Shown: positions 1-7,365 of the stretch, piece by piece
Numbering within the stretch: position 1 is the first letter of the stretch
Layout: each line of letters begins with the position of its first letter
Assembly (NCBI GenBank): GCA_029251065.1
Contig: JAQXEB010000125.1
Location: forward strand, 1 to 20,427
DNA: 20,427 nt
Direction of reading: 5' to 3'
Origin: Luminiphilus sp.
Lineage (GTDB): Bacteria; Pseudomonadota; Gammaproteobacteria; Pseudomonadales; Halieaceae
Position numbers and translations under genes: made by a program
Notes under the pieces: generated by a model
Told to the model about the DNA's origin: nothing
The model's database searches: none
What the model saw: the letters and a program-made list of their open reading frames with translations, nothing else

Positions 1-1
1 A

Positions 2-553
2 CCCAGCATGTTTTCACAGATCATTCCCAGTCTGGCGGCGGGTGATACCGGCAAAGTGCAATCAAACTCCGGGCTTCACCTGGTTCACCTTGCAGAAGCG
101 CGTGGACTGGAGCGCTTAGTTGAGCAGACCGATGTCCGTCACATACTCCTCACTCCCAACGAAGTGCTCGGTGACGACGCGGCCCAAACGCTGATTCTCA
201 GTCTGAAAGCGCGCATTGAAGGCGGTGAAGGTTTTGCCGAATTGGCGAAAGAGTACTCAGACGACATTGGTTCGGCTCAGGAAGGTGGTGAATTAGGCTG
301 GACCAACCCAGGGCAAATGGTGGCTGAATTTGAAGCCGCCATGGCGAACGCTGAAGTAGGCGTCATCACGGAGCCGGTCCGAAGCGAATTTGGTTGGCAT
401 ATTCTCGAAGTCACCGGTCGGCGCACTGAAGATTTCTCCGAACAAGTGAGACGCAATCAAGTGGCAAGCTACCTGCGCGAGGCGAAATATGAGGAGGAGC
501 TCGAAAACTGGCTTCGTGAAATTCGCGAAGAGGCTTTTGTAGACATTAAGTAA
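2..553 (+). CDS. surA: Periplasmic chaperone / peptidyl-prolyl isomerase SurA, C-terminal part (5' truncated by window)
   Basis: SurA escorts unfolded outer-membrane proteins through the periplasm to the BAM complex and contains two parvulin domains. Only the C-terminal 183 residues are visible. The frame is open to the window edge (the two codons before the first Met read Pro-Ser), so the Met at base 8 is internal. The first ~30 residues look like the end of parvulin domain 1 (GLHLVHLAEAR). Residues ~42-142 are a complete second parvulin domain, starting DVRHILL, with FAELAKEYSDD, GGELGW and FGWHILEV as hallmark segments. The last ~40 residues form the charged C-terminal helix that packs against the N-terminal chaperone module. 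pdxA starts 17 bases downstream on the same strand, the usual gammaproteobacterial order, so co-transcription is likely. Identification is firm; the N-terminal half and signal peptide lie outside the window. Confidence 0.95.
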   Translation, partial: PSMFSQIIPSLAAGDTGKVQSNSGLHLVHLAEARGLERLVEQTDVRHILLTPNEVLGDDAAQTLILSLKARIEGGEGFAELAKEYSDDIGSAQEGGELGWTNPGQMVAEFEAAMANAEVGVITEPVRSEFGWHILEVTGRRTEDFSEQVRRNQVASYLREAKYEEELENWLREIREEAFVDIK

Positions 554-569
554 TGGATACGTTGAGCGA

Positions 570-1565
570 ATGACCTCGCCTCGTCTTGTTATTACCGCGG
601 GTGAGCCTGCCGGGATTGGTCCTGACGTTTTACTGACTGCTCTGCAGTGCGCGTTTGACGCCCGCATTACCGTCGTAGGAGATATCGACGTGCTCAAAGA
701 GCGTGCCCGGTTGCTGGGAATACCTTGCAGTATTCATTTGTTAGCGAAGGATGACGTTCCACAGCCGCACAAACCCGGCGCCGTTCACGTTCTTCACACA
801 CCGACTGCAAACCCTGTTGTACCCGGAGCGCTCGATACCGCTAATGCGCACCACGTACTTCAAACCCTCAATATTGCGGCCGATCGTATTCGGGACGATC
901 TCGCCGACGCCTTGATCACCGCACCCGTGCAGAAATCAGTCATTAACGACTCAGGCATTTCTTTTACGGGTCATACCGAGTTCTTCGCCAACTATTTCAG
1001 GTGCGAGGAAGTGGTCATGATGTTGGCGAATAGCGAGCTTCGAGTCGCCCTCGCAACCACGCACCTGCCGCTGCGCGCTGTGCCTGACGCGATCACTCAA
1101 GCGTCGCTAGTGACTCAACTTAATATTATTAATGAGAGTCTTAAGCGTTTGTACGGTATTGCCCAACCCCAGATCGCAATGCTTGGACTGAATCCACATG
1201 CCGGAGAAGGCGGTCATTTGGGTCGAGAGGAAATTGACGTTCTGGTGCCCGCAAGAGACGCAGCACGCGCTGACGGGATACAGGTGAGTGGCCCACTGCC
1301 CGCGGATACCGCGTTTGTCACATCAACCGTCGCCGACGCCGATGTGGTTCTCGCGATGTTTCACGATCAGGGTTTACCGGTGCTTAAAGCCCGCGGCTTC
1401 GGCGCATCGGTCAATATCACGCTCGGACTGCCCACCATCCGCACCTCGGTGGATCATGGCACGGCTCTGGATCTTGCAGGCTCAGGAAAGGCCTCAGCCG
1501 ACAGTATGATTACTGCGATAGCCGAGGCCATCATCTGCACAGGTCACACCGCGTCAAGACAGTAA
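570..1565 (+). CDS. pdxA: 4-hydroxythreonine-4-phosphate dehydrogenase PdxA
   Basis: PdxA oxidises 4-phosphohydroxy-L-threonine with NAD in the DXP-dependent pyridoxal phosphate pathway; the product condenses with deoxyxylulose phosphate via PdxJ. The 331-residue protein has the normal family length. It begins RLVITAGEPAGIGPDVLL, the typical N terminus, and carries the three metal-site segments: TGHTEFFA (His near 134), GLNPHAGEGG and MFHDQGLPVLK. The phosphate-binding segment SVDHGTALDLAG is near the C terminus. The ATG at 570 lies 17 bases after surA with only a weak purine tract before it, consistent with translational linkage to surA. Unusually, the next gene downstream is not rsmA. A convergent patatin-like gene ends inside the last codons of pdxA, with a 12-base overlap at 1554-1565, so the usual surA-pdxA-rsmA transcription unit is broken here. 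Confidence 0.95.
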   Translation: MTSPRLVITAGEPAGIGPDVLLTALQCAFDARITVVGDIDVLKERARLLGIPCSIHLLAKDDVPQPHKPGAVHVLHTPTANPVVPGALDTANAHHVLQTLNIAADRIRDDLADALITAPVQKSVINDSGISFTGHTEFFANYFRCEEVVMMLANSELRVALATTHLPLRAVPDAITQASLVTQLNIINESLKRLYGIAQPQIAMLGLNPHAGEGGHLGREEIDVLVPARDAARADGIQVSGPLPADTAFVTSTVADADVVLAMFHDQGLPVLKARGFGASVNITLGLPTIRTSVDHGTALDLAGSGKASADSMITAIAEAIICTGHTASRQ

Positions 1566-2483
1566 CAACAGTAGGCGGTCCAACGTCGTCTGATTTTCTG
1601 AAATCAATCGATCGGCAATGCGCTTTAGGTTGTCAATATTAGTACTTGAGGCGTCATCCATATCGTCGTTTGCCTCGTCGAGCGAGACCTGAAGCCTGAA
1701 GTACATGTCCCCTAAAAACATTCGCATTTGATGATTTGCAGCCTTGGTCGCACCGTCAAACATACAGTCCAGTAATGGCATCACCCAACCCGCCTGCCCC
1801 CAATCCTTCGCCGACTCATAAGGGATAGGCCGCACCAATTCACCGGTCCCTAAGGACACCACCAAAAGCGGCTCGCCTGGGTAGAGCTTTAGCGCCTCGG
1901 CATAGGCAGAAACGACAGGGGAGTTCACAAAAACGCCGCCATCGACCAAGGCCCGAGCCTGTCCCTGCACGCGGATCAACGCCGGTTCGAAATAGGTCGG
2001 AGCGGCACTGGTGGCGCGTGCCGCATCACGGCACAAAACGGCCTCATGATCTGGATGCCAACTTTTCAAAAACAGGGTTCGTCGAGCCTCAATGTCGTAC
2101 GTGGTCACCATGGTCGAGCCCAGAGTATCGCCTAAGCGGGTCCGGCCGTAATACTTTCTAAGCGCACCTTCGAGCGGCTTAGCGGAATACAACTCATCGA
2201 GTACACCGCCCGCAGAACGTATATTTCGCCACACTGTTTTTTCAAAAATTTTGGCGCCACTGTTTTCAAAAAACGCGGCCAAATCATGTGCTGAGTATTT
2301 TGGGCGCCCCGTTTCATCTTGCTGCGCAAGCCCAAGGGTCGTGATACCGCCTGACGATGTACCCACACAAAGATCAAAAAGATCAGCAATGGGCTTGCCC
2401 GATTGAACCTCTAAATAATCAAGGAGAAGGGAAGGAATAATGCCTCGTATACCACCGCCGTCAATGGAAAGAATTTTACGCAT
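1554..2483 (-). CDS. Patatin-like phospholipase (DGGGIRG/GTSSG type)
   Basis: This is a 309-residue bacterial patatin-family lipid acyl hydrolase, which uses a Ser-Asp dyad to release fatty acids from glycerolipids. Seen directly: the oxyanion loop DGGGIRG at residues 8-14, the nucleophile elbow GTSSG at 41-45 (Ser43), the family segment ATSAAPTYFEP at 157-167, and the catalytic Asp in DGG at 181-183. There is no signal peptide or membrane span, so it is probably a cytosolic enzyme acting on the inner membrane face. NCBI-type annotation of such proteins is sometimes 'cGAMP-activated phospholipase' (CapV, a CBASS effector), but no CD-NTase lies beside it, so I do not assign that role. It is divergent from the H-NS-like gene across an A/T-rich gap and converges on pdxA with a 12-base overlap. 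The substrate is unknown. Its position inside a normally conserved operon suggests an acquired gene. Confidence 0.9.
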   Translation of the reverse strand: MRKILSIDGGGIRGIIPSLLLDYLEVQSGKPIADLFDLCVGTSSGGITTLGLAQQDETGRPKYSAHDLAAFFENSGAKIFEKTVWRNIRSAGGVLDELYSAKPLEGALRKYYGRTRLGDTLGSTMVTTYDIEARRTLFLKSWHPDHEAVLCRDAARATSAAPTYFEPALIRVQGQARALVDGGVFVNSPVVSAYAEALKLYPGEPLLVVSLGTGELVRPIPYESAKDWGQAGWVMPLLDCMFDGATKAANHQMRMFLGDMYFRLQVSLDEANDDMDDASSTNIDNLKRIADRLISENQTTLDRLLLLLS

Positions 2484-2541
2484 AAATAATCATTCCAAGG
2501 CCTTATTTTTTTTAACAGCCTAATATAATATTACTATCACC

Positions 2542-2570
2542 TTGAAGTTTATGTTTATTAATCGTAATAA
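2542..2570 (+). promoter_or_regulatory. Sigma70-like promoter for the H-NS-type gene, within an A/T-rich divergent region
   Basis: TTGAAG (2542-2547) and TAATAA (2565-2570) are separated by exactly 17 bases, predicting a start near 2577 and a ~30-base leader before the ATG at 2607. The whole divergent gap 2484-2606 is about three quarters A/T by hand count and is full of short A and T runs. That is the kind of DNA H-NS-family proteins bind, so autoregulation and joint control of the divergent patatin gene are plausible but inferred. I could not pick a convincing minus-strand promoter for the patatin gene. Confidence 0.5.
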
Positions 2571-2606
2571 TACATCATGACAAAAACGACAAAGAGAATC
2601 TAATAG

Positions 2607-3023
2607 ATGTCCGCAGAATTCAGCCTTGAATTAATTTCAAAATCAAAATCCGCCGCAAATAATGCGGTAAAAACATTATCGGTCGAGCAAATCGAGCGCG
2701 CAATCGCAAATTTATCAGCCGCCGCCAAAACAGTGCAGCAGCGTGAAGCACTCAAGGCGCAGCGGAAAAAAGAAGTCGCTGTTAAAAAGCTCAAGTCCAT
2801 GATGAACGAACTCGGAATTTCTGCCGACGACATTGCCGGTGCGGTAAAGACAAAGCCTGCAAAACGAAAGTCGACGGGGCCAAAGAAGGGTAACAAAGTC
2901 GCCCCTAAGTACCAGATCACCGTCAATGGTGAGGCGCATCAGTGGACCGGCCGTGGCCGCACACCGATTGTGTTTAAAGACCATGTGGCGCAAGGTGGTG
3001 CGCTCGACGACTGCCTCATTTAG
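2607..3023 (+). CDS. H-NS histone-family DNA-binding protein
   Basis: This 138-residue protein has the two-part layout of H-NS-type nucleoid proteins. Residues ~1-80 are helical and charged (SVEQIERAIANLSAAAKTV, then a Lys/Arg-rich coiled segment) and probably oligomerise. Residues ~86-100 are a basic linker. Residues 102-138 are the H-NS C-terminal DNA-binding fold, with the signature WTGRGRTP at 113-120, whose Arg-Gly-Arg loop enters the minor groove of A/T-rich DNA, and an ending GALDDCLI typical of the family. AAAGAGA 9-15 bases before the ATG serves as ribosome binding site. The protein would act as a nucleoid organiser or silencer of A/T-rich genes. It lies divergently from a patatin gene and 14 bases before rsmA, so rsmA may be partly transcribed from this gene's promoter. 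Family assignment is strong; whether it is the cell's main H-NS or an accessory copy cannot be seen. Confidence 0.88.
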   Translation: MSAEFSLELISKSKSAANNAVKTLSVEQIERAIANLSAAAKTVQQREALKAQRKKEVAVKKLKSMMNELGISADDIAGAVKTKPAKRKSTGPKKGNKVAPKYQITVNGEAHQWTGRGRTPIVFKDHVAQGGALDDCLI

Positions 3024-3037
3024 CGCCAGGAAATCGC

Positions 3038-3847
3038 GTGCGCAAAGACGCTCGTAGAGCGGATACAGTGCGTCCAAAGACGCACGTGCCGCGCAAACGC
3101 TTCGGGCAGAACTTCCTCACAGATCAATCCGTGATCACCGCGATTGCGCGTGCCATCGCACCCTCGATGTCAGACAACATGATCGAGATTGGGCCTGGTC
3201 AAGGGGCGCTGACAGACGCCCTTTTTGAAAGTGGCTGCGCGATTAATGCGATCGAAATTGATCGCGATTTACAGTCGCAACTGCGAGTCATGTTTTTTAA
3301 TCGCGATTTTACACTGCATAATGCCGACGCACTTCAGTTTGATTTTAGCGCGCTGTCCAAGTCACCCGGAGATTTGAGAATCGTTGGAAATCTCCCTTAC
3401 AATATTTCGACGCCCCTAATATTTAAATTGCTGTCTCACTTGTCCGTCATAAAAGACATGCACTTTATGTTGCAAAAAGAGGTTGTGGATCGTCTCGCCG
3501 CAGAACCAGGCAACAAAACGTGGGGCCGAATGAGCGTCATGACGCAAATAGACTGCACCGTTGAGCATTTATTTGACGTGCCACCCGAGGCGTTTTACCC
3601 ACCACCTAAAGTCCAGTCGGCGATTGTCAGACTCACGCCACGCGTCGAACGTTATCGCCCGGAGTGCCCGCGCTCATTGCTTTCAAGCCTCGTTCAACAC
3701 GCCTTCTCGCAGCGCAGAAAGACACTACGAAATAACCTCAAAGGAATTGTCGACGAATCTGCGATCGTCGCGTTAGGCATTGACCCTTCGTGCCGCGCCG
3801 AGACGCTGTCGCTGGATCAGCTTGTGGACCTTGCGCTGCATCACTAG
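3038..3847 (+). CDS. rsmA: 16S rRNA (adenine1518-N6/adenine1519-N6) dimethyltransferase RsmA (KsgA)
   Basis: RsmA dimethylates the two adjacent adenines in the 3'-terminal hairpin (helix 45) of 16S rRNA, using SAM, late in 30S assembly. The 269 residues match the family length. Visible motifs are RKRFGQNFLTD at the N terminus, the SAM-binding loop EIGPGQGALT, the Asp-Ala pair of motif III (NADALQFD), and the catalytic NLPYNIS motif. The C-terminal lobe includes QRRKTLRNNLKG. I use the GTG at 3038 because CCAGGA lies ~7 bases upstream and the encoded start leads directly into the conserved N terminus. The gene starts 14 bases after the H-NS-like gene. Its stop codon is embedded in the first unit of a 12-bp tandem repeat. 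In most relatives pdxA is immediately upstream and apaG downstream; here neither holds. Confidence 0.96.
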   Translation: MRKDARRADTVRPKTHVPRKRFGQNFLTDQSVITAIARAIAPSMSDNMIEIGPGQGALTDALFESGCAINAIEIDRDLQSQLRVMFFNRDFTLHNADALQFDFSALSKSPGDLRIVGNLPYNISTPLIFKLLSHLSVIKDMHFMLQKEVVDRLAAEPGNKTWGRMSVMTQIDCTVEHLFDVPPEAFYPPPKVQSAIVRLTPRVERYRPECPRSLLSSLVQHAFSQRRKTLRNNLKGIVDESAIVALGIDPSCRAETLSLDQLVDLALHH

Positions 3848-3901
3848 CGACACCACTAGCGACACCACTAGCGACACCACTAGCCACACTACTCGCGACA
3901 T
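3842..3901. repeat. 12-bp tandem repeat, about five copies, overlapping the rsmA stop codon
   Basis: The unit is CACTAGCGACAC. Three perfect copies (3842-3853, 3854-3865, 3866-3877) are followed by one copy with a single mismatch (3878-3889) and a degenerate fifth (3890-3901). The first unit contains the last His codon and TAG stop of rsmA. Because the period is a multiple of three, TAG recurs in the rsmA frame at 3857, 3869 and 3881. The most likely origin is slippage duplication of the rsmA 3' end. The array sits exactly where apaG is normally encoded. Confidence 0.85.
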
Positions 3902-3980
3902 CACTAAACAGCGGCTATCTGAATTCACCAAGGCCCGCTACACTCACCCCTCATCACGCCAAGCAACATACGAGAGATCC

Positions 3981-4796
3981 ATGGCGACCTATGTAGTGGG
4001 AGATATACAGGGCTGTTTCAAGCCGTTTCAACAACTGTTGAAGCGTGTCAATTTCAATCCCGACAAGGACGTTATCTGGAGTGTCGGCGACCTCATTAAC
4101 CGCGGCCCCGATAACCTCGAGACCCTGCGCTGGTTCTATGACCGACGCGACAACGTGGTCACCGTGCTGGGGAATCATGAACTGCACTTAATGGCGGTGT
4201 CCTCGGGCGTCCGCAAGATCAATAAGTCTGATAATTTTGACGACATTCTTGATGCCAAGGATCGGGATCAGCTGATCGGCTGGCTACACCATCGGCCACT
4301 GATTCACTGTGAGCACAACGTGACCATGGTTCACGCCGGCATTCCGCCCATGTGGACGGTGGGTGACGCGGTTGACAGAGCCGAGGAAGTTGAGCGGGTG
4401 CTGCGCAGCTCTGCCTGCACAGAATTCTTTAGCGCCATGTACGGCAACGAGCCCATCGTCTGGCGCGATGATCTCTCGGGGATGGCACGCCTCAGAGTGA
4501 TTACCAATTACCTAACACGAATGCGCTACTGCACCAAAAAGGGCAAGCTCGACCTCATTAATAAGGGCCCAACTCCCATCACAAACGCACTCAAAGGGAA
4601 AAAAGTGGCGCCGTGGTTCACCCACAGCGACCGTTTAACCAAAAACGACACTATTATTTTTGGTCACTGGGCCTCGATTGACGGTATCACTGACTCCGCC
4701 AACACCATTGGACTTGATACCGGCTGCGTTTGGGGCAATGAAATGACGTTTTTGGAATTAGAAACCCGTCGCCTGCACCGATGCCGCTGCTCATGA
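3981..4796 (+). CDS. apaH: Symmetrical diadenosine tetraphosphatase ApaH
   Basis: ApaH hydrolyses Ap4A (and other NpnN nucleotides) to ADP and also removes Np4 caps from RNA. It is a cytosolic metallophosphatase of the PPP fold. The 271-residue protein shows the full motif series: GDIQGC at 7-12, GDLINRGPDNLE, GNHELH, VHAGIPPMW, FGHWA and LDTGCVWG. Gln replaces the more common His in the first metal motif, as I recall for pseudomonad ApaH, so activity is expected. An open frame extends back to 3780, but only through the tandem repeat and out-of-frame rsmA sequence. The ATG at 3981, preceded by GAGAG at good spacing, gives the conserved MATYVVGD start. The upstream neighbour should be apaG but is missing. 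The stop TGA overlaps the cca start. Confidence 0.95.
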   Translation: MATYVVGDIQGCFKPFQQLLKRVNFNPDKDVIWSVGDLINRGPDNLETLRWFYDRRDNVVTVLGNHELHLMAVSSGVRKINKSDNFDDILDAKDRDQLIGWLHHRPLIHCEHNVTMVHAGIPPMWTVGDAVDRAEEVERVLRSSACTEFFSAMYGNEPIVWRDDLSGMARLRVITNYLTRMRYCTKKGKLDLINKGPTPITNALKGKKVAPWFTHSDRLTKNDTIIFGHWASIDGITDSANTIGLDTGCVWGNEMTFLELETRRLHRCRCS

Positions 4797-5905
4797 GTGA
4801 TTTATCGCTGGGCCCGGGCGCTCAAATTTATCGTGTAGGTGGCGCGGTCAGAGACACGCTACTGAGCCAACCCTTCCATGAGACGGACTGGGTCGTTGTG
4901 GGCTCCACGCCCGACGCCCTCAAAGAGGCCGGATTCAAACAGGTGGGCAGCGACTTCCCGGTATTTCTGCACCCCGAAACACGTGAGGAGTACGCACTTG
5001 CGCGAACAGAGCGTAAATCGGGCCCGGGGTACCACGGATTCACGGTCTTTGCAGATCCCAATGTGACCCTTGAAGAGGACCTACAGCGACGAGACCTAAC
5101 CATCAATGCCATGGCAATGGATGCGAGCGGCAGGCTCATAGACCCCTATGGAGGCCAGCGTGACCTCGATGAAAAAGTGCTGCGCCATGTCTCTGATAGT
5201 TTTTCAGAAGATCCCTTACGAGTGCTTCGCGTCTGTCGATTTGCGGCGCGCTATGAGCACTTAGGCTTCTCGGTCGCCACCGAAACACTCGAATTGATGC
5301 GTGAGATTGTTGCCCAAGGTGGATTGCAAGAGCTGGCGGCAAACCGCGTTTGGCGCGAAACAGAGCGCGCACTTGAAGAACAAACACCTGAGCGATACTT
5401 TGCCTTACTGTCAGCGCTGGGTGGAGACCAGACCCTCTTTGGCTGTCAGTTTTTCGAGACAGCACTGACCGCACTTCATCGCGTCGCCGCAAAACACGGG
5501 GACGCTCTCTGTCGTTGGGCTGCACTGATCGCCATGGCTACAGCACCCCAAAAAGGACCAGCACTCTCCGTTGCGACCATTCCAAAACGCTTTCAGAAAG
5601 TGGCGCAACAAGTGCATCTTTGTCTCTCGCAACCCCCACAAGACGCATACCAGGCGCTGCAAATGCTCGAGGGGCTGGATGCGTTTCGACAGGGGACTTA
5701 CTTCCAAACGGTTTTAGACATCCTTCACTGCGTTGACCCGCTTTTCAGCGCTCGAACCATCGCACGCATGACACAAGCGCAAACGCAGGCAATGACCGTT
5801 AGGGGGGCAACGTTTGCATCGCGGGGCGTGAAAGGTCCAGAGATTAAGGACGCTGTCTCAAAAGCCCGGATCGCGGCGATCGAACCCCTCTTTAGCAACG
5901 ATTAA
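4793..5905 (+). CDS. cca: CCA-adding tRNA nucleotidyltransferase (multifunctional Cca type, no HD domain seen)
   Basis: This enzyme adds or repairs the 3' CCA end of tRNAs from CTP and ATP without a nucleic acid template. It is a class II nucleotidyltransferase of ~370 residues. The head domain shows VGGAVRD, ETDWVVVGSTP (carboxylates Glu-x-Asp), FPVFLHP, EEYALARTERKSGPGY, the RRDLTINAMA motif and DPLRVLRVCRFAARY. The C-terminal part is helical, with no recognisable HD phosphohydrolase motif, unlike the E. coli enzyme, which is longer. I prefer the ATG at 4793 because it forms a 4-base ATGA overlap with apaH; an in-frame ATG at 4781 would add MPLL. Neither start has a clear Shine-Dalgarno, consistent with translational coupling to apaH. 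folB converges from the right, leaving 13 bases between the stops. Confidence 0.94.
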   Translation: MSDLSLGPGAQIYRVGGAVRDTLLSQPFHETDWVVVGSTPDALKEAGFKQVGSDFPVFLHPETREEYALARTERKSGPGYHGFTVFADPNVTLEEDLQRRDLTINAMAMDASGRLIDPYGGQRDLDEKVLRHVSDSFSEDPLRVLRVCRFAARYEHLGFSVATETLELMREIVAQGGLQELAANRVWRETERALEEQTPERYFALLSALGGDQTLFGCQFFETALTALHRVAAKHGDALCRWAALIAMATAPQKGPALSVATIPKRFQKVAQQVHLCLSQPPQDAYQALQMLEGLDAFRQGTYFQTVLDILHCVDPLFSARTIARMTQAQTQAMTVRGATFASRGVKGPEIKDAVSKARIAAIEPLFSND

Positions 5906-5918
5906 TACCGACTAACAC

Positions 5919-6278
5919 CTAACGATCGCGGCAAACGACCAGCGAGACACCCACCACTTTTGCGATCGACACGGCACCCGGCTTGTCAATTTGAATGCCC
6001 ACTTGACTCACTGGCCACGACTCAAAAATATGATCAGCAATGGCTGCCGCCAGCGCCTCAAGGAGCTGAAAATCAGATTGCTCAACAAAAGTTATCACCT
6101 GCCCTGCCAGCGCTGCGTAATCCAGTGCATACGTCAGATCGTCTGTTACTGCGGCCTTTGCGAAGTCTGCCGTGAGATCAAGGTTAATCTCCAAACGCTG
6201 CTTTATGGTCCGCTCCCAGTCGTAGCACCCAATGACCGCCTCAGGTTGTAGACCGTAAATCCGAACTACGCCATTCAT
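5919..6278 (-). CDS. folB: Dihydroneopterin aldolase FolB
   Basis: FolB cleaves 7,8-dihydroneopterin to 6-hydroxymethyl-7,8-dihydropterin and glycolaldehyde in folate synthesis. The 119-residue protein has the single tunnelling-fold domain of the family. It begins MNGVVRIYGLQPEAVIGCYDWER, with the substrate-anchoring Glu in GCYDWER near residue 22, followed by the QRLEINLDL strand, DYAALAGQV and LLEALAAAIADHI. The catalytic Lys is in IDKPGAV near residue 100. Its ATG overlaps the TGA of tsaD (ATGA at 6275-6278), so translation is coupled to tsaD. In many gammaproteobacteria plsY and folK adjoin folB; neither is here. Confidence 0.94.
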   Translation of the reverse strand: MNGVVRIYGLQPEAVIGCYDWERTIKQRLEINLDLTADFAKAAVTDDLTYALDYAALAGQVITFVEQSDFQLLEALAAAIADHIFESWPVSQVGIQIDKPGAVSIAKVVGVSLVVCRDR

Positions 6279-7318
6279 ACGCCGACCTCGCCATCTGGGG
6301 GTGTCAATTCAGTGATCGGCCATCGCGCACGAACACTTGGCAGGTCAGGATCACGCTGCCCCTGAGATAAGCGCAGCGCGCCAGCGAAGGCGATCATGGC
6401 GCCATTGTCTGTGCACAACTGCGGTGCTGGATACAGAACGCGCGCACCTTCCTTGCCAAGCGCCTCCTGGAGACGAATACGCAGTCGTCGATTGGCACTG
6501 ACGCCACCGGCCATCACGAGCGTGTTGACTGACTCTTGCTTTAAGGCTCTTCTACACTTAATCACGAGCGTATCGACAACAGCCTCTTCAAAACATCGCG
6601 CCACATCCGCTCGACTTTGATCGCTGAGATCATCCGCGGCGCGCAATTTTTTGATGCAGGTCCCCACGTGTGTTTTTAAACCCGAAAAACTAAAATCGAG
6701 TCCTGGGTGCTTCACCATGGGTCGTGGAAAAGCAAATCGCTCTGGATTGCCCAACTCTGCAAGTTGCGCAACCTGCGGCCCACCCGGGTAAGACAACCCC
6801 AACAGTTTGGCTGTTTTATCAAACGCCTCTCCCGCCGCGTCATCAAGCGACTCACCCAACAACTGATAATCGCCAAACGCATTGGCACGAATAAGCTGTG
6901 TGTGCCCGCCGGAGACAAGCAATGCGACAAACGGATATTCAGGCGGATCATCTGACATCAGTGGCGCCATCAGATGTCCCTCCATGTGATGGATACCCAG
7001 CGCTGGAACGCCCAACCCTGCTGCTATTGAGCGCGCAATCGTTGCCCCGACAATCAGCGCTCCCAGCAAGCCGGGGCCCGAGGTGTAGGCAATAGCATCA
7101 ATATCTGACTTTTGAAGCTGCGCGTCCGACAACACACGATCAATGAGCGGAAGCGTTTTACGAATGTGGTCACGTGAGGCCAATTCAGGCACTACACCGC
7201 CGTATTCGGCGTGGACGGCCACCTGCGAATACAGCGCATCAGACACCAGCCCCACGTCAGTATCGTAAAGCGCGACCCCTGTCTCGTCGCAACTCGTTTC
7301 CAGACCTAATACACGCAA
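6275..7318 (-). CDS. tsaD: tRNA N6-adenosine threonylcarbamoyltransferase TsaD
   Basis: TsaD transfers the threonylcarbamoyl group onto A37 of ANN-decoding tRNAs, with TsaB and TsaE as partners and threonylcarbamoyl-AMP from TsaC as donor. It has the ASKHA fold. Motifs are LETSCDETG at the N terminus, SRDHIRKTLPLI, the metal-binding HHMEGH (His111 and His115), LVSGGHTQL, and CTDNGAMIAFAG near the C terminus. The frame opens at a GTG at 7354. I choose the TTG at 7318, which gives MRVLGLETSCDE, matching the E. coli protein at the first residue; GAGGG about 10 bases upstream could serve as ribosome binding site. This start yields 347 residues; the GTG would add 12 unconserved residues. The gene is divergent from rpsU, and its 3' end overlaps folB by 4 bases. 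Confidence 0.94.
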   Translation of the reverse strand: MRVLGLETSCDETGVALYDTDVGLVSDALYSQVAVHAEYGGVVPELASRDHIRKTLPLIDRVLSDAQLQKSDIDAIAYTSGPGLLGALIVGATIARSIAAGLGVPALGIHHMEGHLMAPLMSDDPPEYPFVALLVSGGHTQLIRANAFGDYQLLGESLDDAAGEAFDKTAKLLGLSYPGGPQVAQLAELGNPERFAFPRPMVKHPGLDFSFSGLKTHVGTCIKKLRAADDLSDQSRADVARCFEEAVVDTLVIKCRRALKQESVNTLVMAGGVSANRRLRIRLQEALGKEGARVLYPAPQLCTDNGAMIAFAGALRLSQGQRDPDLPSVRARWPITELTPPDGEVGV

Positions 7319-7365
7319 AACACATCGACCCTCGAAAAATGCGGAACTTACCACGATGTTAGCCT

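Noticed and set aside
1554..2483. CBASS-type defence operon built on the patatin gene (CapV-like effector)
   Set aside because: The effector-like sequence is there, but no cyclase (CD-NTase), Cap2/Cap3 or other defence gene lies beside it; its neighbours are pdxA and an H-NS-type gene.
3842..3901. CRISPR-like or protein-coding repeat
   Set aside because: Units are 12 bp with no spacers, and the in-frame stops in the rsmA frame plus the overlap with the rsmA end fit simple slippage. The longer frame running through it into apaH gives only low-complexity SDTT repeats before the true ApaH start.
3999..4016. ApaH first motif has Gln in place of the metal-binding His (GDIQGC)
   Set aside because: The same substitution is, as far as I recall, standard in pseudomonad ApaH; all other motifs are intact.
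4829..4900. Cca active site reads Glu-x-Asp (ETDW) instead of Asp-x-Asp
   Set aside because: Both carboxylates are kept, and I recall Glu at this place in other bacterial Cca enzymes, so it does not indicate loss of activity.
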